A stretch of DNA of 64,000 nt, taken from positions 1-64,000 of the forward strand of contig NZ_AUMO01000052.1 of NCBI RefSeq assembly GCF_000430725.1. Reading direction: 5' to 3'. This DNA is from Azohydromonas australica DSM 1124 (GTDB lineage: Bacteria; Pseudomonadota; Gammaproteobacteria; Burkholderiales; Burkholderiaceae_C). The notes beneath the pieces were generated by a model that searched no databases, was not told where the DNA came from, and worked only from the letters and a program-made list of their open reading frames with translations. This document shows, piece after piece, positions 29,676 to 37,951 of this stretch. The first letter of the stretch is position 1. Every line of letters begins with the position of its first letter. Both the position numbers and the translations under genes were made by a program.

Positions 29676-30233
29676 GAGCTTCGGCTCCGCCGCCGCGTCG
29701 CCGCTGCGCTTCTGGCGCAGGCGGCGCGCCACCGGCAGCAGCACCGCGCCCAGCGCGAACATGGCGTAGGTCGAGGGCTCGGGCACCGGCGCCACGGCGG
29801 CGTGGAACACGGAGTCAGGCACCAGATTCGACGTCAGCGTGTAGTTGGCGCCGCCGGCTCCCGTGGTGCCGGTGATCAGGTAATAGTATTTCTTGCGCCC
29901 CGTGATGTGCTCGAAACTGAAGCTCTGCTGCCCGGCCGTCCCCGTCGGCGTGAAGGAGCCCAGATATCTGTCCGGGCCATAGAAATCGCCGTAGAAGTCC
30001 ACCTTCAGGTTGGCGATGGTGCCGCTGTTGAGCTGGAACAGCGCCTGCACGCCCGTGCTGCCGCTTTGCGCCGGCGTTAGCAGGTAGCGGGCGTCGTCCA
30101 TGAACGTGACGTTTTTCGCGACGGTCCGCGTGATGGTTTCCGTCGTGGCATGGGAATCCCAATTCACGTCCACTGCGTATGCGGATGGCACACATACTGC
30201 GGCTGCCACCCATGCAATTGCACGATATTTCAT
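29664..30233 (-). CDS. PEP-CTERM sorting-domain protein with extended tail
   Basis: A 189-residue secreted protein. ATG 30233 is preceded by AAGGA, and the signal peptide is MKYRAIAWVAAAVCVPSAYA. The mature body is beta-rich and Thr/Tyr/Gly-rich. The sorting signal is VPEPSTYAMFALG with PEP at 151-153, a hydrophobic helix and the basic RRLRQKR. Canonical signals end at the basic cluster, but here 12-13 more residues (SGDAAAEPKLSAA) follow, encoded partly in the overlap with dsbB, as if an earlier stop had been lost. It is a candidate substrate of exosortase B at 49982-50857. The body function is unknown. Upstream DNA is AT-rich with a dyad at 30257-30295. Confidence 0.85.
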   Translation of the reverse strand: MKYRAIAWVAAAVCVPSAYAVDVNWDSHATTETITRTVAKNVTFMDDARYLLTPAQSGSTGVQALFQLNSGTIANLKVDFYGDFYGPDRYLGSFTPTGTAGQQSFSFEHITGRKKYYYLITGTTGAGGANYTLTSNLVPDSVFHAAVAPVPEPSTYAMFALGAVLLPVARRLRQKRSGDAAAEPKLSAA

Positions 30234-30256
30234 CGGTACATCCTTGTGAAGAAACA

Positions 30257-30295
30257 AAACCAATTGCGCAAGAAAGCGCTGCGCCAATTTGGTTT
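30257..30295 (-). promoter_or_regulatory. Imperfect inverted repeat before the PEP-CTERM start
   Basis: Arms AAACCAATTGCGCA (30257-30270) and TGCGCCAATTTGGTTT (30280-30295) are complementary apart from two single-base insertions. The dyad ends 24 bases upstream of the start codon at 30233. It could be an operator or a 5' untranslated stem that limits ribosome access. No regulator is identified. Confidence 0.4.
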
Positions 30296-30916
30296 GCTTA
30301 TGACTTAGGGTCAACCCCACAATCGAATAGCGCATATGAGCGCCATGCATTTGCAATGTTTTTCCGGCGTTTACAAATACTGGCACCGGCTGACTTTTCT
30401 CTTTGATAAGGCATCAGCTTGCCAGCAAGGATCCCGTTTGTCAGCACTCATAAACCTGGCGTAGCTTTTTTTCTTTCAACAAGAAACCAGCCTTTCAAAT
30501 AAATGCTCGCTTGTTTTCAGTTTTAGCTTCAAGCGCAAGGGCTGGCGAGGAGAACTGCGGCAAGAAATTCCGCGCAAGTACAGGCCAAGGTGCGCCGAAT
30601 ACGGTGCGGGCACGGCTGACGGTGAAGACAGCGGTGGGAACCGCGGATGCGGAATGAGGGAAGACGCGGCTGAAGGACGGGCGCGCTGAAGGCGTGCGAC
30701 CTCAGGCAACACGAGGTCATCCGGCGCCTGTGGCGCCGACCATCGGTTTGGCAAAGCCGATCGGCCGGCCCTGATCCTGGCGAACGGCCATGAATCGCGG
30801 GCCCTGGGGCAGCGCGAGCGCGCATGCCAAGCCCACTTCGGTGGCGCACTGAGCACCCGTGCCCATGCAAGACCCCCGCAAGCGCGCGCCCGCAAGAACG
30901 GGGAAGCAGGGCTTCT

Positions 30917-30944
30917 TATAATGATGCACATTAAATGCTTAATG
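30917..30944 (+). promoter_or_regulatory. Probable promoter and operator of the HTH-CysD gene
   Basis: A perfect -10 box TATAAT at 30917-30922 has no good -35 match (AAGAAC at 17-base spacing), so activation by a regulator is likely. At the expected start site, the palindrome CATTAA-ATGC-TTAATG spans 30929-30944. The GTG start codon follows at 30969. The palindrome may bind the HTH domain of the encoded protein or a CysB-type regulator; this is inference. Confidence 0.55.
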
Positions 30945-30968
30945 ACCCACAGTCATATTTAAATTTCA

Positions 30969-32867
30969 GTGTCGCAAGATCGCGTCGTTCTTGAATCAAG
31001 CGCCGAGCAGCTCAATGCGCGGCGGCGCCGTGCCGTGGAGCTGCGGCTCGAAGGCTGCTCGCTGCAGCAGATCCGCAGCGAGACAGGCTTGAGTGCGCCC
31101 ACCGTCATTGCCGCGCACAAGGCCTTCCTGGCCGGCGGGTGGAACGCGGTGGCGGTGCGGGGCCGCGGCCGGCAGCAGGGCGAAGGCCGCGCCCTGAGTG
31201 GCGAGCAGGAGCAGGCGCTGCGCCGCTTGGTGCTCAAGCAGCCCCCCGAATCCGGCGAGCCGGGGCTGCCGCTGTGGCAGCGCGACGCGCTGAGCGCGTG
31301 CGTGCAGCGGGAGCTGGGCCTGCCGCTGGGCGAACGCACCCTCACGCGCTACCTGGAACGCTGGGGCCTGCGCCTGTGCAGCCTGCAGGAGGCGGCAGAC
31401 GCGCCGCAGCAGCAGGCGTGGCTGCACGAGACGCTGCCGCAGCTGGTGCGCCAAGCGCGGCAGCAGCAGGCGGCGCTGTACTGGTGCGGCGAGCTGCGCG
31501 TGGTGGCGGACGGCGCCGGCACGGCGACGCGGCTGCTGGTGGCTTCGAGCCTGCGCGGCAGCCTGCAGTGGCTGCCCTGGCCCACCAAGGCCGCGTCAGT
31601 GCACGAGGACTTCCTGCTGCGGCTGCAGCGCGCCGCCGGCGGGCCGGTGCTGGCGCTGCTGCACGGCCTGGACCTGGACAGCGCCGCCGGCTCGGCCCTG
31701 CAGCAAAGGCTGCAGGCCGCGGGCGTGACGCTGCGCCCTTGCCCCGTGGCGTTGCGCCGCGCCGGCCTCGCCGAGCCCCCCGCGCCTGCCCTGGCGGCCC
31801 CGGCCCTGCGCGGCCCGGTGCCGACGGCGTCTTCGTTCCTTCGCGGCGCCGCGGCCGAACGCGCCGCTGCCGCTCCCCGACCCGCTGCGCCGGCCGCCGC
31901 GGCTGCGTCCTCACCCGTCGCGCCGACCGCGGCGCCCCTTTTCCCCTCCCCCAAGAGAGAGCGATCCATGAAATTGACCCATCTGCAACGCTTGGAGGCC
32001 GAAAGCATCCACATCATGCGCGAGGTGGTCGCGGAGGCTGACAAGCCCGTGATGCTGTACTCGATCGGCAAGGACAGCGCGGTGATGCTGCACCTGGCCA
32101 AGAAGGCCTTCTATCCCGCGCCGCCTCCTTTCCCGCTGCTGCACGTGGACACGACGTGGAAGTTCCGCGACATGTACGCCATGCGCGAGCGCATGGCGCG
32201 CGAGCTGGGCATGGAGCTGCTCGTCTACCAGAACCCCGAAGCCAAGGCGATGGGCATCAATCCCTTCGACCACGGCTCGCAGATCCACACCGACATGTGG
32301 AAGACACAGGGCCTGAAGCAGGCGCTGGACCACTACGGCTTCGACGCGGCCTTCGGCGGCGCACGCCGCGACGAGGAGAAGTCGCGCGCCAAGGAGCGGG
32401 TCTTCAGCTTCCGCAGCGCGCAGCACCGCTGGGACCCGAAGAACCAGCGCCCCGAGCTGTGGAATCTCTACAACGCGCGCAAGCACAAGGGCGAGTCGAT
32501 CCGCGTGTTCCCCATCTCCAACTGGACCGAACTCGACATCTGGCAGTACATCTACCTGGAGAACGTGCCCATCGTGCCGTTGTACCTGGCCAAGGAGCGC
32601 CCGGTGGTGGAGCGCGACGGCACGCTGATCATGGTGGACGACGAGCGCTTCCCGCTGCGCCCGGGCGAGGTGCCCTCCATGCGCAAGGTGCGCTTCCGCA
32701 CGCTGGGCTGCTACCCGCTGACGGGCGCCATCGAGTCCGAGGCCGACACGCTGACGGCCATCATCCAGGAGATGCTGCTGGCGCGCACTTCCGAGCGCCA
32801 GGGCCGCATGATCGACCACGACAGCACCGCCTCCATGGAGAAGAAGAAGCAGGAGGGCTACTTCTGA
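30969..32867 (+). CDS. cysD: IS630-transposase-derived HTH domain fused to CysD (sulfate adenylyltransferase subunit 2)
   Basis: A continuous 632-codon frame. Residues 334-632 are a complete CysD (299 residues, usual 300-315) with the ATP-pyrophosphatase loop YSIGKDSAV (364-372) and the C-terminus EKKKQEGYF; with CysN it makes adenylylsulfate from sulfate and ATP. Residues 1-265 resemble an IS630-type transposase: a helix-turn-helix ([18 protein letters not shown], 29-46), [10 protein letters not shown], a winged segment [12 protein letters not shown], and a relic of the DDE core in which the usual GDE is CGE (ALYWCGEL). An Ala/Pro-rich linker (266-333) joins them. GTG 30969 is the first possible start and lacks a ribosome site. 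CysD may also be made separately from ATG 31968. Either a true fusion or read-in from a lost stop is possible. Confidence 0.85.
   Translation: MSQDRVVLESSAEQLNARRRRAVELRLEGCSLQQIRSETGLSAPTVIAAHKAFLAGGWNAVAVRGRGRQQGEGRALSGEQEQALRRLVLKQPPESGEPGLPLWQRDALSACVQRELGLPLGERTLTRYLERWGLRLCSLQEAADAPQQQAWLHETLPQLVRQARQQQAALYWCGELRVVADGAGTATRLLVASSLRGSLQWLPWPTKAASVHEDFLLRLQRAAGGPVLALLHGLDLDSAAGSALQQRLQAAGVTLRPCPVALRRAGLAEPPAPALAAPALRGPVPTASSFLRGAAAERAAAAPRPAAPAAAAASSPVAPTAAPLFPSPKRERSMKLTHLQRLEAESIHIMREVVAEADKPVMLYSIGKDSAVMLHLAKKAFYPAPPPFPLLHVDTTWKFRDMYAMRERMARELGMELLVYQNPEAKAMGINPFDHGSQIHTDMWKTQGLKQALDHYGFDAAFGGARRDEEKSRAKERVFSFRSAQHRWDPKNQRPELWNLYNARKHKGESIRVFPISNWTELDIWQYIYLENVPIVPLYLAKERPVVERDGTLIMVDDERFPLRPGEVPSMRKVRFRTLGCYPLTGAIESEADTLTAIIQEMLLARTSERQGRMIDHDSTASMEKKKQEGYF
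31953..31970 (+). promoter_or_regulatory. Internal ribosome site and start for stand-alone CysD
   Basis: AAGAGAGAG at 31953-31961 lies 6 bases before ATG 31968, the exact position where CysD homologs begin ([10 protein letters not shown]). The stretch just before it is pyrimidine-rich like an ordinary spacer. This allows an independent 299-residue CysD to be translated inside the longer frame. Confidence 0.6.
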
Positions 32868-32926
32868 GCGAGCGCGCCGCTGCGCCCGCCGCCTGAAGCC
32901 TCCCTCACTCTGACAAGGACACACCC

Positions 32927-34834
32927 ATGGCCCACGTTTCCGACCTCATCGCCGACGACATCGAGAAATACCTCAAGCAGCACGAGCACAAGAGCCTGCT
33001 GCGCTTCATCACCTGCGGCAGCGTCGACGACGGCAAGAGCACCGTCATCGGGCGGCTGCTGTACGAATCGAAGATGCTGTTCGAGGACCAGCTCGCCGCC
33101 ATCGAAGCCGACTCGCGCAAGTGGGGCACGCAGGGTGGCGACATCGACTTCGCGCTGCTGGTGGACGGCCTGGCCGCCGAGCGCGAGCAGGGCATCACCA
33201 TCGACGTCGCCTACCGCTTCTTCAGCACCGACCGGCGCAAGTTCATCGTAGCCGACACCCCGGGCCACGAGCAGTACACGCGCAACATGATCACCGGCGC
33301 CTCCACCGCCGACGTGGCCGTGATCCTGATCGACGCGCGCAAGGGCGTGCTCACGCAGACGCGGCGCCACAGCTACCTGGTGAGCCTCATCGGCATCCGC
33401 AAGGTGGTGCTGGCCATCAACAAGATGGACCTGGTGGGCTACTCGGAGCAGACCTTCCGCGACATCGAGGAGCAGTACCGCGAGTTCGCGCGCCAGATCG
33501 GCCTGACCGACATCACCGCCATCCCGCTGTCGGCGCTGCGCGGCGACAACATGCTGCACCCCAGCGACAACACCTCCTGGTACCGCGGCCCCACGCTCAT
33601 GGGCTACCTGGAGACGGTGGAGATCGACGAGACGGCAGGCCAGCACGACGCGGCCTTCCGGCTGCCGGTGCAGTGGGTCAACCGCCCCAACCTCGACTAC
33701 CGCGGCTTCACCGGCACCATCGCCAGCGGCTCCATCCGCCCGGACGATCGCGTGCGCGTGCTGCCCTCGGGACGCGAGAGCCGCGTGGCGCGCATCGTCA
33801 CCGCCGACGGCGACCTGGGCGAGGCCGTGGCCGGGCAGTCGATCACGCTGACGCTGGAAGACGAGATCGACATCTCGCGCGGCGACGTCATCTGCAAGGC
33901 CGAGTCGCCCGCGGAGGTGGCCGACCAGTTCGAGTGCACCATCGTGTGGATGGCCGAGGAGCCGCTGCTGCCGGGCCGCCCGTACCTGCTCAAGCTCGGC
34001 ACCAGCACCGTCAGCGCCACCATCACCGAGCCCAAGTACAAGGTCAACGTCAACACGATGGAGCACCTGGCGGCCAAGAAGCTGGAGCTCAACGAGATCG
34101 GCGTGTGCAACCTGGCGCTGGACCGCCCGGTGCCCTTCGACGCGTACACCAGCAACCGCGACACGGGCGGCTTCATCCTCATCGACCGCATGACCAACTC
34201 CACGGTCGGTGCGGGCATGCTGCACTTCGCGCTGCGCCGCGCGCACAACATCCACCTGCAGCCGGTGGACGTGGACAAGCAGGCGCGCGCGCTGGCCAAG
34301 GGCCAGCGGCCGGCGGTGCTGTGGTTCACGGGCCTGTCGGGTGCGGGCAAGTCCACCGTCGCCAACCTGGTGGAGAAGAAGCTCCACGCGCTGGGCCGCC
34401 ACACCTACTTGCTCGACGGCGACAACGTGCGCCACGGCCTGAACAAGGACCTGGGCTTCACCGAGGCCGACCGCGTGGAGAACATCCGCCGCGTGGCCGA
34501 GGTGGCGCGGCTCATGGCCGATGCGGGCCTGATCGTCATGACCGCCTTCATCTCGCCCTTCCGCGCCGAACGCCAGCTCGCGCGCAGCCTGCTGGCCGAG
34601 GGCGAGTTCGTGGAGATCCACGTGGACACGCCGCTGGAAGTGGCCGAGGAGCGCGACGTCAAGGGCCTCTACCGCAAGGCGCGCCGTGGTGAGCTGCGCA
34701 ACTTCACCGGCATCGACAGCCCCTACGAGGCGCCCGAGGCACCGGAGCTGCGCCTGAACACCGTGCACGGCACGCCGGAGCAGGCGGCCGACGTCGTGAT
34801 CGCCAAGCTGCGCGAGTTGGGCTTCATCGGCTGA
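32927..34834 (+). CDS. cysNC: Bifunctional CysN/CysC: ATP sulfurylase GTPase subunit and APS kinase
   Basis: A 635-residue fusion. The N-terminal elongation-factor-like GTPase has G1 GSVDDGKST (31-39), G3 DTPGHEQY and G4 NKMD, and drives the CysD reaction. The C-terminal APS kinase has P-loop GLSGAGKST (from about 469), [17 protein letters not shown] and [13 protein letters not shown], and phosphorylates adenylylsulfate to PAPS. PAPS is used by sulfotransferases, and this window carries five of them from 40289 to 47684, so the pair may feed glycan sulfation as well as assimilation. No sulfite or PAPS reductase gene lies nearby. The start is 59 bp after the cysD stop, with AAGGA upstream. A strong terminator follows. 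Confidence 0.96.
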   Translation: MAHVSDLIADDIEKYLKQHEHKSLLRFITCGSVDDGKSTVIGRLLYESKMLFEDQLAAIEADSRKWGTQGGDIDFALLVDGLAAEREQGITIDVAYRFFSTDRRKFIVADTPGHEQYTRNMITGASTADVAVILIDARKGVLTQTRRHSYLVSLIGIRKVVLAINKMDLVGYSEQTFRDIEEQYREFARQIGLTDITAIPLSALRGDNMLHPSDNTSWYRGPTLMGYLETVEIDETAGQHDAAFRLPVQWVNRPNLDYRGFTGTIASGSIRPDDRVRVLPSGRESRVARIVTADGDLGEAVAGQSITLTLEDEIDISRGDVICKAESPAEVADQFECTIVWMAEEPLLPGRPYLLKLGTSTVSATITEPKYKVNVNTMEHLAAKKLELNEIGVCNLALDRPVPFDAYTSNRDTGGFILIDRMTNSTVGAGMLHFALRRAHNIHLQPVDVDKQARALAKGQRPAVLWFTGLSGAGKSTVANLVEKKLHALGRHTYLLDGDNVRHGLNKDLGFTEADRVENIRRVAEVARLMADAGLIVMTAFISPFRAERQLARSLLAEGEFVEIHVDTPLEVAEERDVKGLYRKARRGELRNFTGIDSPYEAPEAPELRLNTVHGTPEQAADVVIAKLRELGFIG

Positions 34835-34855
34835 CCGCCCTACGCCTTCGCTCCC

Positions 34856-34890
34856 AGGCCGCTGCAGCCCAGGCTGCAGCGGCCTTTTTT
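34856..34890 (+). terminator. Rho-independent terminator after cysNC
   Basis: A perfect 14-bp stem AGGCCGCTGCAGCC / GGCTGCAGCGGCCT with a 2-base loop, overlapping TTTTTT. It lies 21 bases after the cysNC stop and ends the sulfate-activation transcript. The remaining spacer to 35107 is AT-richer and holds a small hairpin CACCCG-CCAT-CGGGTG (35009-35024); no gene is seen in it. Confidence 0.92.
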
Positions 34891-35107
34891 CTTGCCTGTG
34901 GCCTGTCAGCAACACCAGCGAAGACAAACCCTGTCAAGCCATATTGGGTGACATTGATGACTGAAATTTAACTACCCACCGAGATTCGTAGGTCGAATTA
35001 GAAAATTGCACCCGCCATCGGGTGGGCCGCAATCAAGGGAAAATCGCACTTGCAAAGCTGCGCGGGGGCCTGGAAACACCCATACTGGCCTGATGTCAGG
35101 ACCCGCC

Positions 35108-35482
35108 ATGAAGCTGAGCACATTTGCATTGATTCTCTGCGGCGTGTTGCTCAACGCGGCAGCACAACTGTCCCTCAAAGCCGGCACAAGGCAATTGGGA
35201 GTTATAGGGTTCGACGGGCAGCAGGGCCCTGTCGAATTGGCTTTCAATATAGGCACGCAGCCCTGGATCGTGGGCGGTCTGGCCTGTTATGTGGTCAGCG
35301 TGGCGCTCTGGATTGCCGCGCTGTCACGGGTGGACGTGATGGTGGCCTACCCGATGCTGTCCATCGGTTATGTGGTCAACGCCTTCATTGCCTGGCAATT
35401 CATGGGCGAGGCCCTGACCATGCAACGCTTGGTGGGTATAGGCGTGATCATGGTCGGCGTGGTCATTCTGTCTCGCGGGTGA
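35108..35482 (+). CDS. Small EamA/SMR-like membrane transporter
   Basis: A 124-residue protein with four predicted helices (about 5-22, 46-66, 73-92 and 100-120), the size and pattern of a single EamA/SMR repeat such as ArnE/ArnF. MKLSTFALILCGVLLNAAAQ opens the first helix. AGGA lies 7 bases before ATG 35108. Such half-size transporters in polysaccharide clusters are often flippases for polyprenyl-phosphate-linked sugars. The gene begins a plus-strand unit and is 7 bp ahead of the epimerase, with a HAD-UbiA fusion and a membrane glycosyltransferase-like gene after it. The flippase role is inferred from context. Confidence 0.75.
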   Translation: MKLSTFALILCGVLLNAAAQLSLKAGTRQLGVIGFDGQQGPVELAFNIGTQPWIVGGLACYVVSVALWIAALSRVDVMVAYPMLSIGYVVNAFIAWQFMGEALTMQRLVGIGVIMVGVVILSRG

Positions 35483-35489
35483 GGCCGGC

Positions 35490-36440
35490 ATGCATATTCT
35501 CCTGACCGGCGCCAACGGTTTCCTTGGCCGCCAATGTGCCCGGCGCCTGCGCGAAGCGGGCCACATCGTGAGCACCACCGACCGCGCCGGCGACGTGACG
35601 CAACGCGGCGACCTGGCGGACCCGGGCTTCGCGCAGACGCTGCCCGAGGCCGATGCCGTGGTGCATGCCGCGGCGGTGCAGTACGTCACGCCGAGCCTGC
35701 CGCTGCTGGGCCGCAGGGCCTGGTTCAGGCGCAACAACGTCGAGGCCACGCGGAACCTGGTGGAGCGCTACCGCGGCAGCGACACGCACTTCGTCAACAT
35801 CGGCACCAGCATGATGTATGCGCAGGACGGCTCGCCGCAGTACGGGCCGCAGAGCCGCATGCAGGGCCAGGGCGTGTACAGCGAGTCCAAGCTGGAAGCG
35901 CAGGCGCTGGTGGAACAGGGCATGGCGCGCTGGGCCACGGTGATTCCCTGCATCATCGGCGGCCCCGGACGCGAGGGGCTGTTCCGCGGCTTTGTACGCG
36001 CCATCGCCCAGGGCCGGCCGGTGCTGGTGCCTGGCGCAGGCACGCAACCCACCGCCATGGTCCACGTGGAAGACGTGGCGCGGCTGGTGGAAGCCGTGCT
36101 GCGCCAGGGAGCGCTGGGTTTTTACAACGCAGCGGCGCCGCGGCCGCTGTCCATCGTGGACTGGGTGCACGAGATCGAGCAGGAGCTGCGGGCGCCTCAG
36201 ACCCGCATCGTGCACCTGCCGCTGACGCCCCTGCGCGGGCTGGCCGCCCTGAGCGGCTGGCGGCTGCTGGCACGCGAGCAGGTGCTGATGCTGACCTGGC
36301 CGCACGTGCTGGACATCGAGCGCTCGCTGGCGCTGGGCTGGCAGCCGCGCCATGACAACGCCCAGATCGCCCGCCACACCGCGCGCCATCTCCAGGGTCT
36401 CCAGGCCCAGCCCGCCACGGGCGCGGGAGTGCGCCATTAA
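35490..36440 (+). CDS. NAD-dependent epimerase/dehydratase (extended SDR)
   Basis: A 316-residue extended short-chain dehydrogenase. The Rossmann motif GANGFLG is at residues 7-13, and the active-site YSESK provides Tyr and Lys with Ser/Thr from NIGTSMMYA upstream. The substrate is probably a nucleotide- or lipid-linked sugar. It is 7 bp after the transporter gene and 7 bp before the HAD-UbiA gene, so all are likely one operon. A role in epimerising a polyprenyl-phosphate pentose is possible from the neighbourhood, but the sequence alone fixes only the superfamily. Confidence 0.85.
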   Translation: MHILLTGANGFLGRQCARRLREAGHIVSTTDRAGDVTQRGDLADPGFAQTLPEADAVVHAAAVQYVTPSLPLLGRRAWFRRNNVEATRNLVERYRGSDTHFVNIGTSMMYAQDGSPQYGPQSRMQGQGVYSESKLEAQALVEQGMARWATVIPCIIGGPGREGLFRGFVRAIAQGRPVLVPGAGTQPTAMVHVEDVARLVEAVLRQGALGFYNAAAPRPLSIVDWVHEIEQELRAPQTRIVHLPLTPLRGLAALSGWRLLAREQVLMLTWPHVLDIERSLALGWQPRHDNAQIARHTARHLQGLQAQPATGAGVRH

Positions 36441-36447
36441 GCCCGCC

Positions 36448-37911
36448 ATGAATGCCGCACCGGAGGCCGAGGCGCCGCCGCTGCCGCTGTACGTCGACCT
36501 GGACGGCACCCTCATCGCCACGGACCTGCTGCACGAGTCGCTGCTGCGGCTGCTGCGCGGCCAGCCCGGCGCGCTGCTGCAGCTGCCGCAGTGGCTGCTG
36601 CAGGGCAAGGCCCGCTTCAAGCAGGAGGTGGCGCAGCGCGTGGAGCTTGACGCCACCACCCTGCCCTACCGGGAGGAGGTGCTGGAGCTGATCCGCGAGG
36701 CGCGCGCGCAGGGCCGGCGCGTGGTGCTGGCCACGGCCGCCGACGCCCGGCTCGCGCACGAGGTGGCGCGGCACCTGGGCCTCTTCGACGGCGTGCTGGC
36801 CTCCGACGGCGAGCGCAACCTCAACGGACCCAGGAAGCTCGCAGCCATCCAGGCCGATGCCCAGGCGCATGGCGACGCCGCCTTCGCCTACATGGGCGAC
36901 CACCGGGTGGACCTGCCTATCTGGCGCGAGACGGCGCATGCGCTGCTGGTCACGCGCTCGGCGGGGCTCGAATCCTCCGCGCGCGCGGTGGCACCGGCCA
37001 CCACCGTCATCCGCCCGCCGCGCGCGCGGCTGATGGACGTGCTGTACGGGCTGCGGCTGCACCAGTGGCTCAAGAACCTGCTGATCGGCCTGCCGCTGCT
37101 GCCCATGCTGCCCATGGCCTCGCAGATCCCGACGGCTGCGCTGCTGCGGGTGCCGCTGGCGATGCTGGCCTTCTCGCTGATGGCCTCGGCCATCTACGTC
37201 ATCAATGATTTGCTGGACCTGGAAGCCGACCGGCGCCACGTGCGCAAGCGCCACCGGCCCTTCGCCAGCGGCCTGATCGGCATCCCTACGGCGCTGGGCA
37301 TGAGCGCGGCGCTGTTCGGCGGCTCGCTGCTGCTGTCGCTGACGCTGTTGCCCGGGCGCTTCAGCATCTGCCTGCTGGTCTACATGGCGCTGAGCCTGTC
37401 CTACTCGATGCGCCTGAAGCGGCGCGCGGTGCTGGACGTGTGCGTGCTGGCCATCCTCTACACCTTGCGCATCGTGGCCGGCGCCGCGGCGCTCGGGGTG
37501 CCGCTGTCGCTGTGGATTTTCAGCTTCTCGATCTTCCTGTTCCTCAGCTTGGCCTTCGCCAAGCGCTACGTGGAGATCGCGATGACGCTGCCCACCGACA
37601 CGGCTGCGCTGCGCTCGCGGGGCTACCTGATCGGCGACCAGACCTTCGTCATCGCCGCCGGCGCCTCCGCCGGCCAGCTGGCCGTGGTGGTGCTGCTGCT
37701 CTACCTCAACGACCCGCTGACGGCGCAGCGCTTCAAGCATCCCGAGTACCTCTGGATCCTTGGGCCGATGCTGCTGTTCTGGCTGCTGCGCCTGTGGCTC
37801 AAGGCCAACCGGCGCAACCTGCACGACGACCCCGTGGTGTTCGCGGCCCGGGACTGGGTCAGCCGGCTGATCGTGCTCGTGACGGTGGTGCTGATCTGGC
37901 TGGCCGCCTGA
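36448..37911 (+). CDS. HAD hydrolase - UbiA prenyltransferase fusion
   Basis: A 487-residue two-domain protein. Residues 14-205 are a HAD-type phosphatase with the nucleophile motif DLDGTL (Asp17, Asp19) and the later GDHRVDLP acid motif. Residues about 220-487 are a multi-pass UbiA prenyltransferase with NDLLDLEADRRH and a second basic/acidic motif near AKRYVEIAM. HAD-UbiA fusions of this type act, or are predicted to act, as decaprenylphosphoryl-5-phosphoribose synthase with its phosphatase, giving lipid-linked ribose for arabinofuranose transfer. ATG 36448 gives the usual length; 32 upstream codons are shadow sequence of the epimerase. The lipid and sugar specificity are not proven here. 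Confidence 0.88.
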   Translation: MNAAPEAEAPPLPLYVDLDGTLIATDLLHESLLRLLRGQPGALLQLPQWLLQGKARFKQEVAQRVELDATTLPYREEVLELIREARAQGRRVVLATAADARLAHEVARHLGLFDGVLASDGERNLNGPRKLAAIQADAQAHGDAAFAYMGDHRVDLPIWRETAHALLVTRSAGLESSARAVAPATTVIRPPRARLMDVLYGLRLHQWLKNLLIGLPLLPMLPMASQIPTAALLRVPLAMLAFSLMASAIYVINDLLDLEADRRHVRKRHRPFASGLIGIPTALGMSAALFGGSLLLSLTLLPGRFSICLLVYMALSLSYSMRLKRRAVLDVCVLAILYTLRIVAGAAALGVPLSLWIFSFSIFLFLSLAFAKRYVEIAMTLPTDTAALRSRGYLIGDQTFVIAAGASAGQLAVVVLLLYLNDPLTAQRFKHPEYLWILGPMLLFWLLRLWLKANRRNLHDDPVVFAARDWVSRLIVLVTVVLIWLAA

Positions 37912-37951
37912 GCGCTTGAAGAGTCCCTGAATCCGCTGCAAGGGTGGCGTC

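Larger units (their letters stand above)
30234..30968. other. 735-bp intergenic region
   Basis: This gap separates the minus-strand PEP-CTERM gene from the plus-strand HTH-CysD gene. Its left half (to about 30540) is AT-rich, with several A/T runs, and should hold the promoter of the PEP-CTERM gene. The right half (30541-30900) is GC-rich with no recognised gene. A 49-codon minus-strand frame at 30717-30866 has a coding-like composition but no recognised relatives. The last 60 bases turn AT-rich again and hold the promoter described at 30917-30944. Confidence 0.6.

Noticed and set aside
30476-30931. A 151-codon minus-strand frame in the 735-bp gap
   Set aside because: Composition is random-like, there is no ribosome site, and it runs through AT-rich promoter DNA. 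It was kept only as part of the intergenic description.
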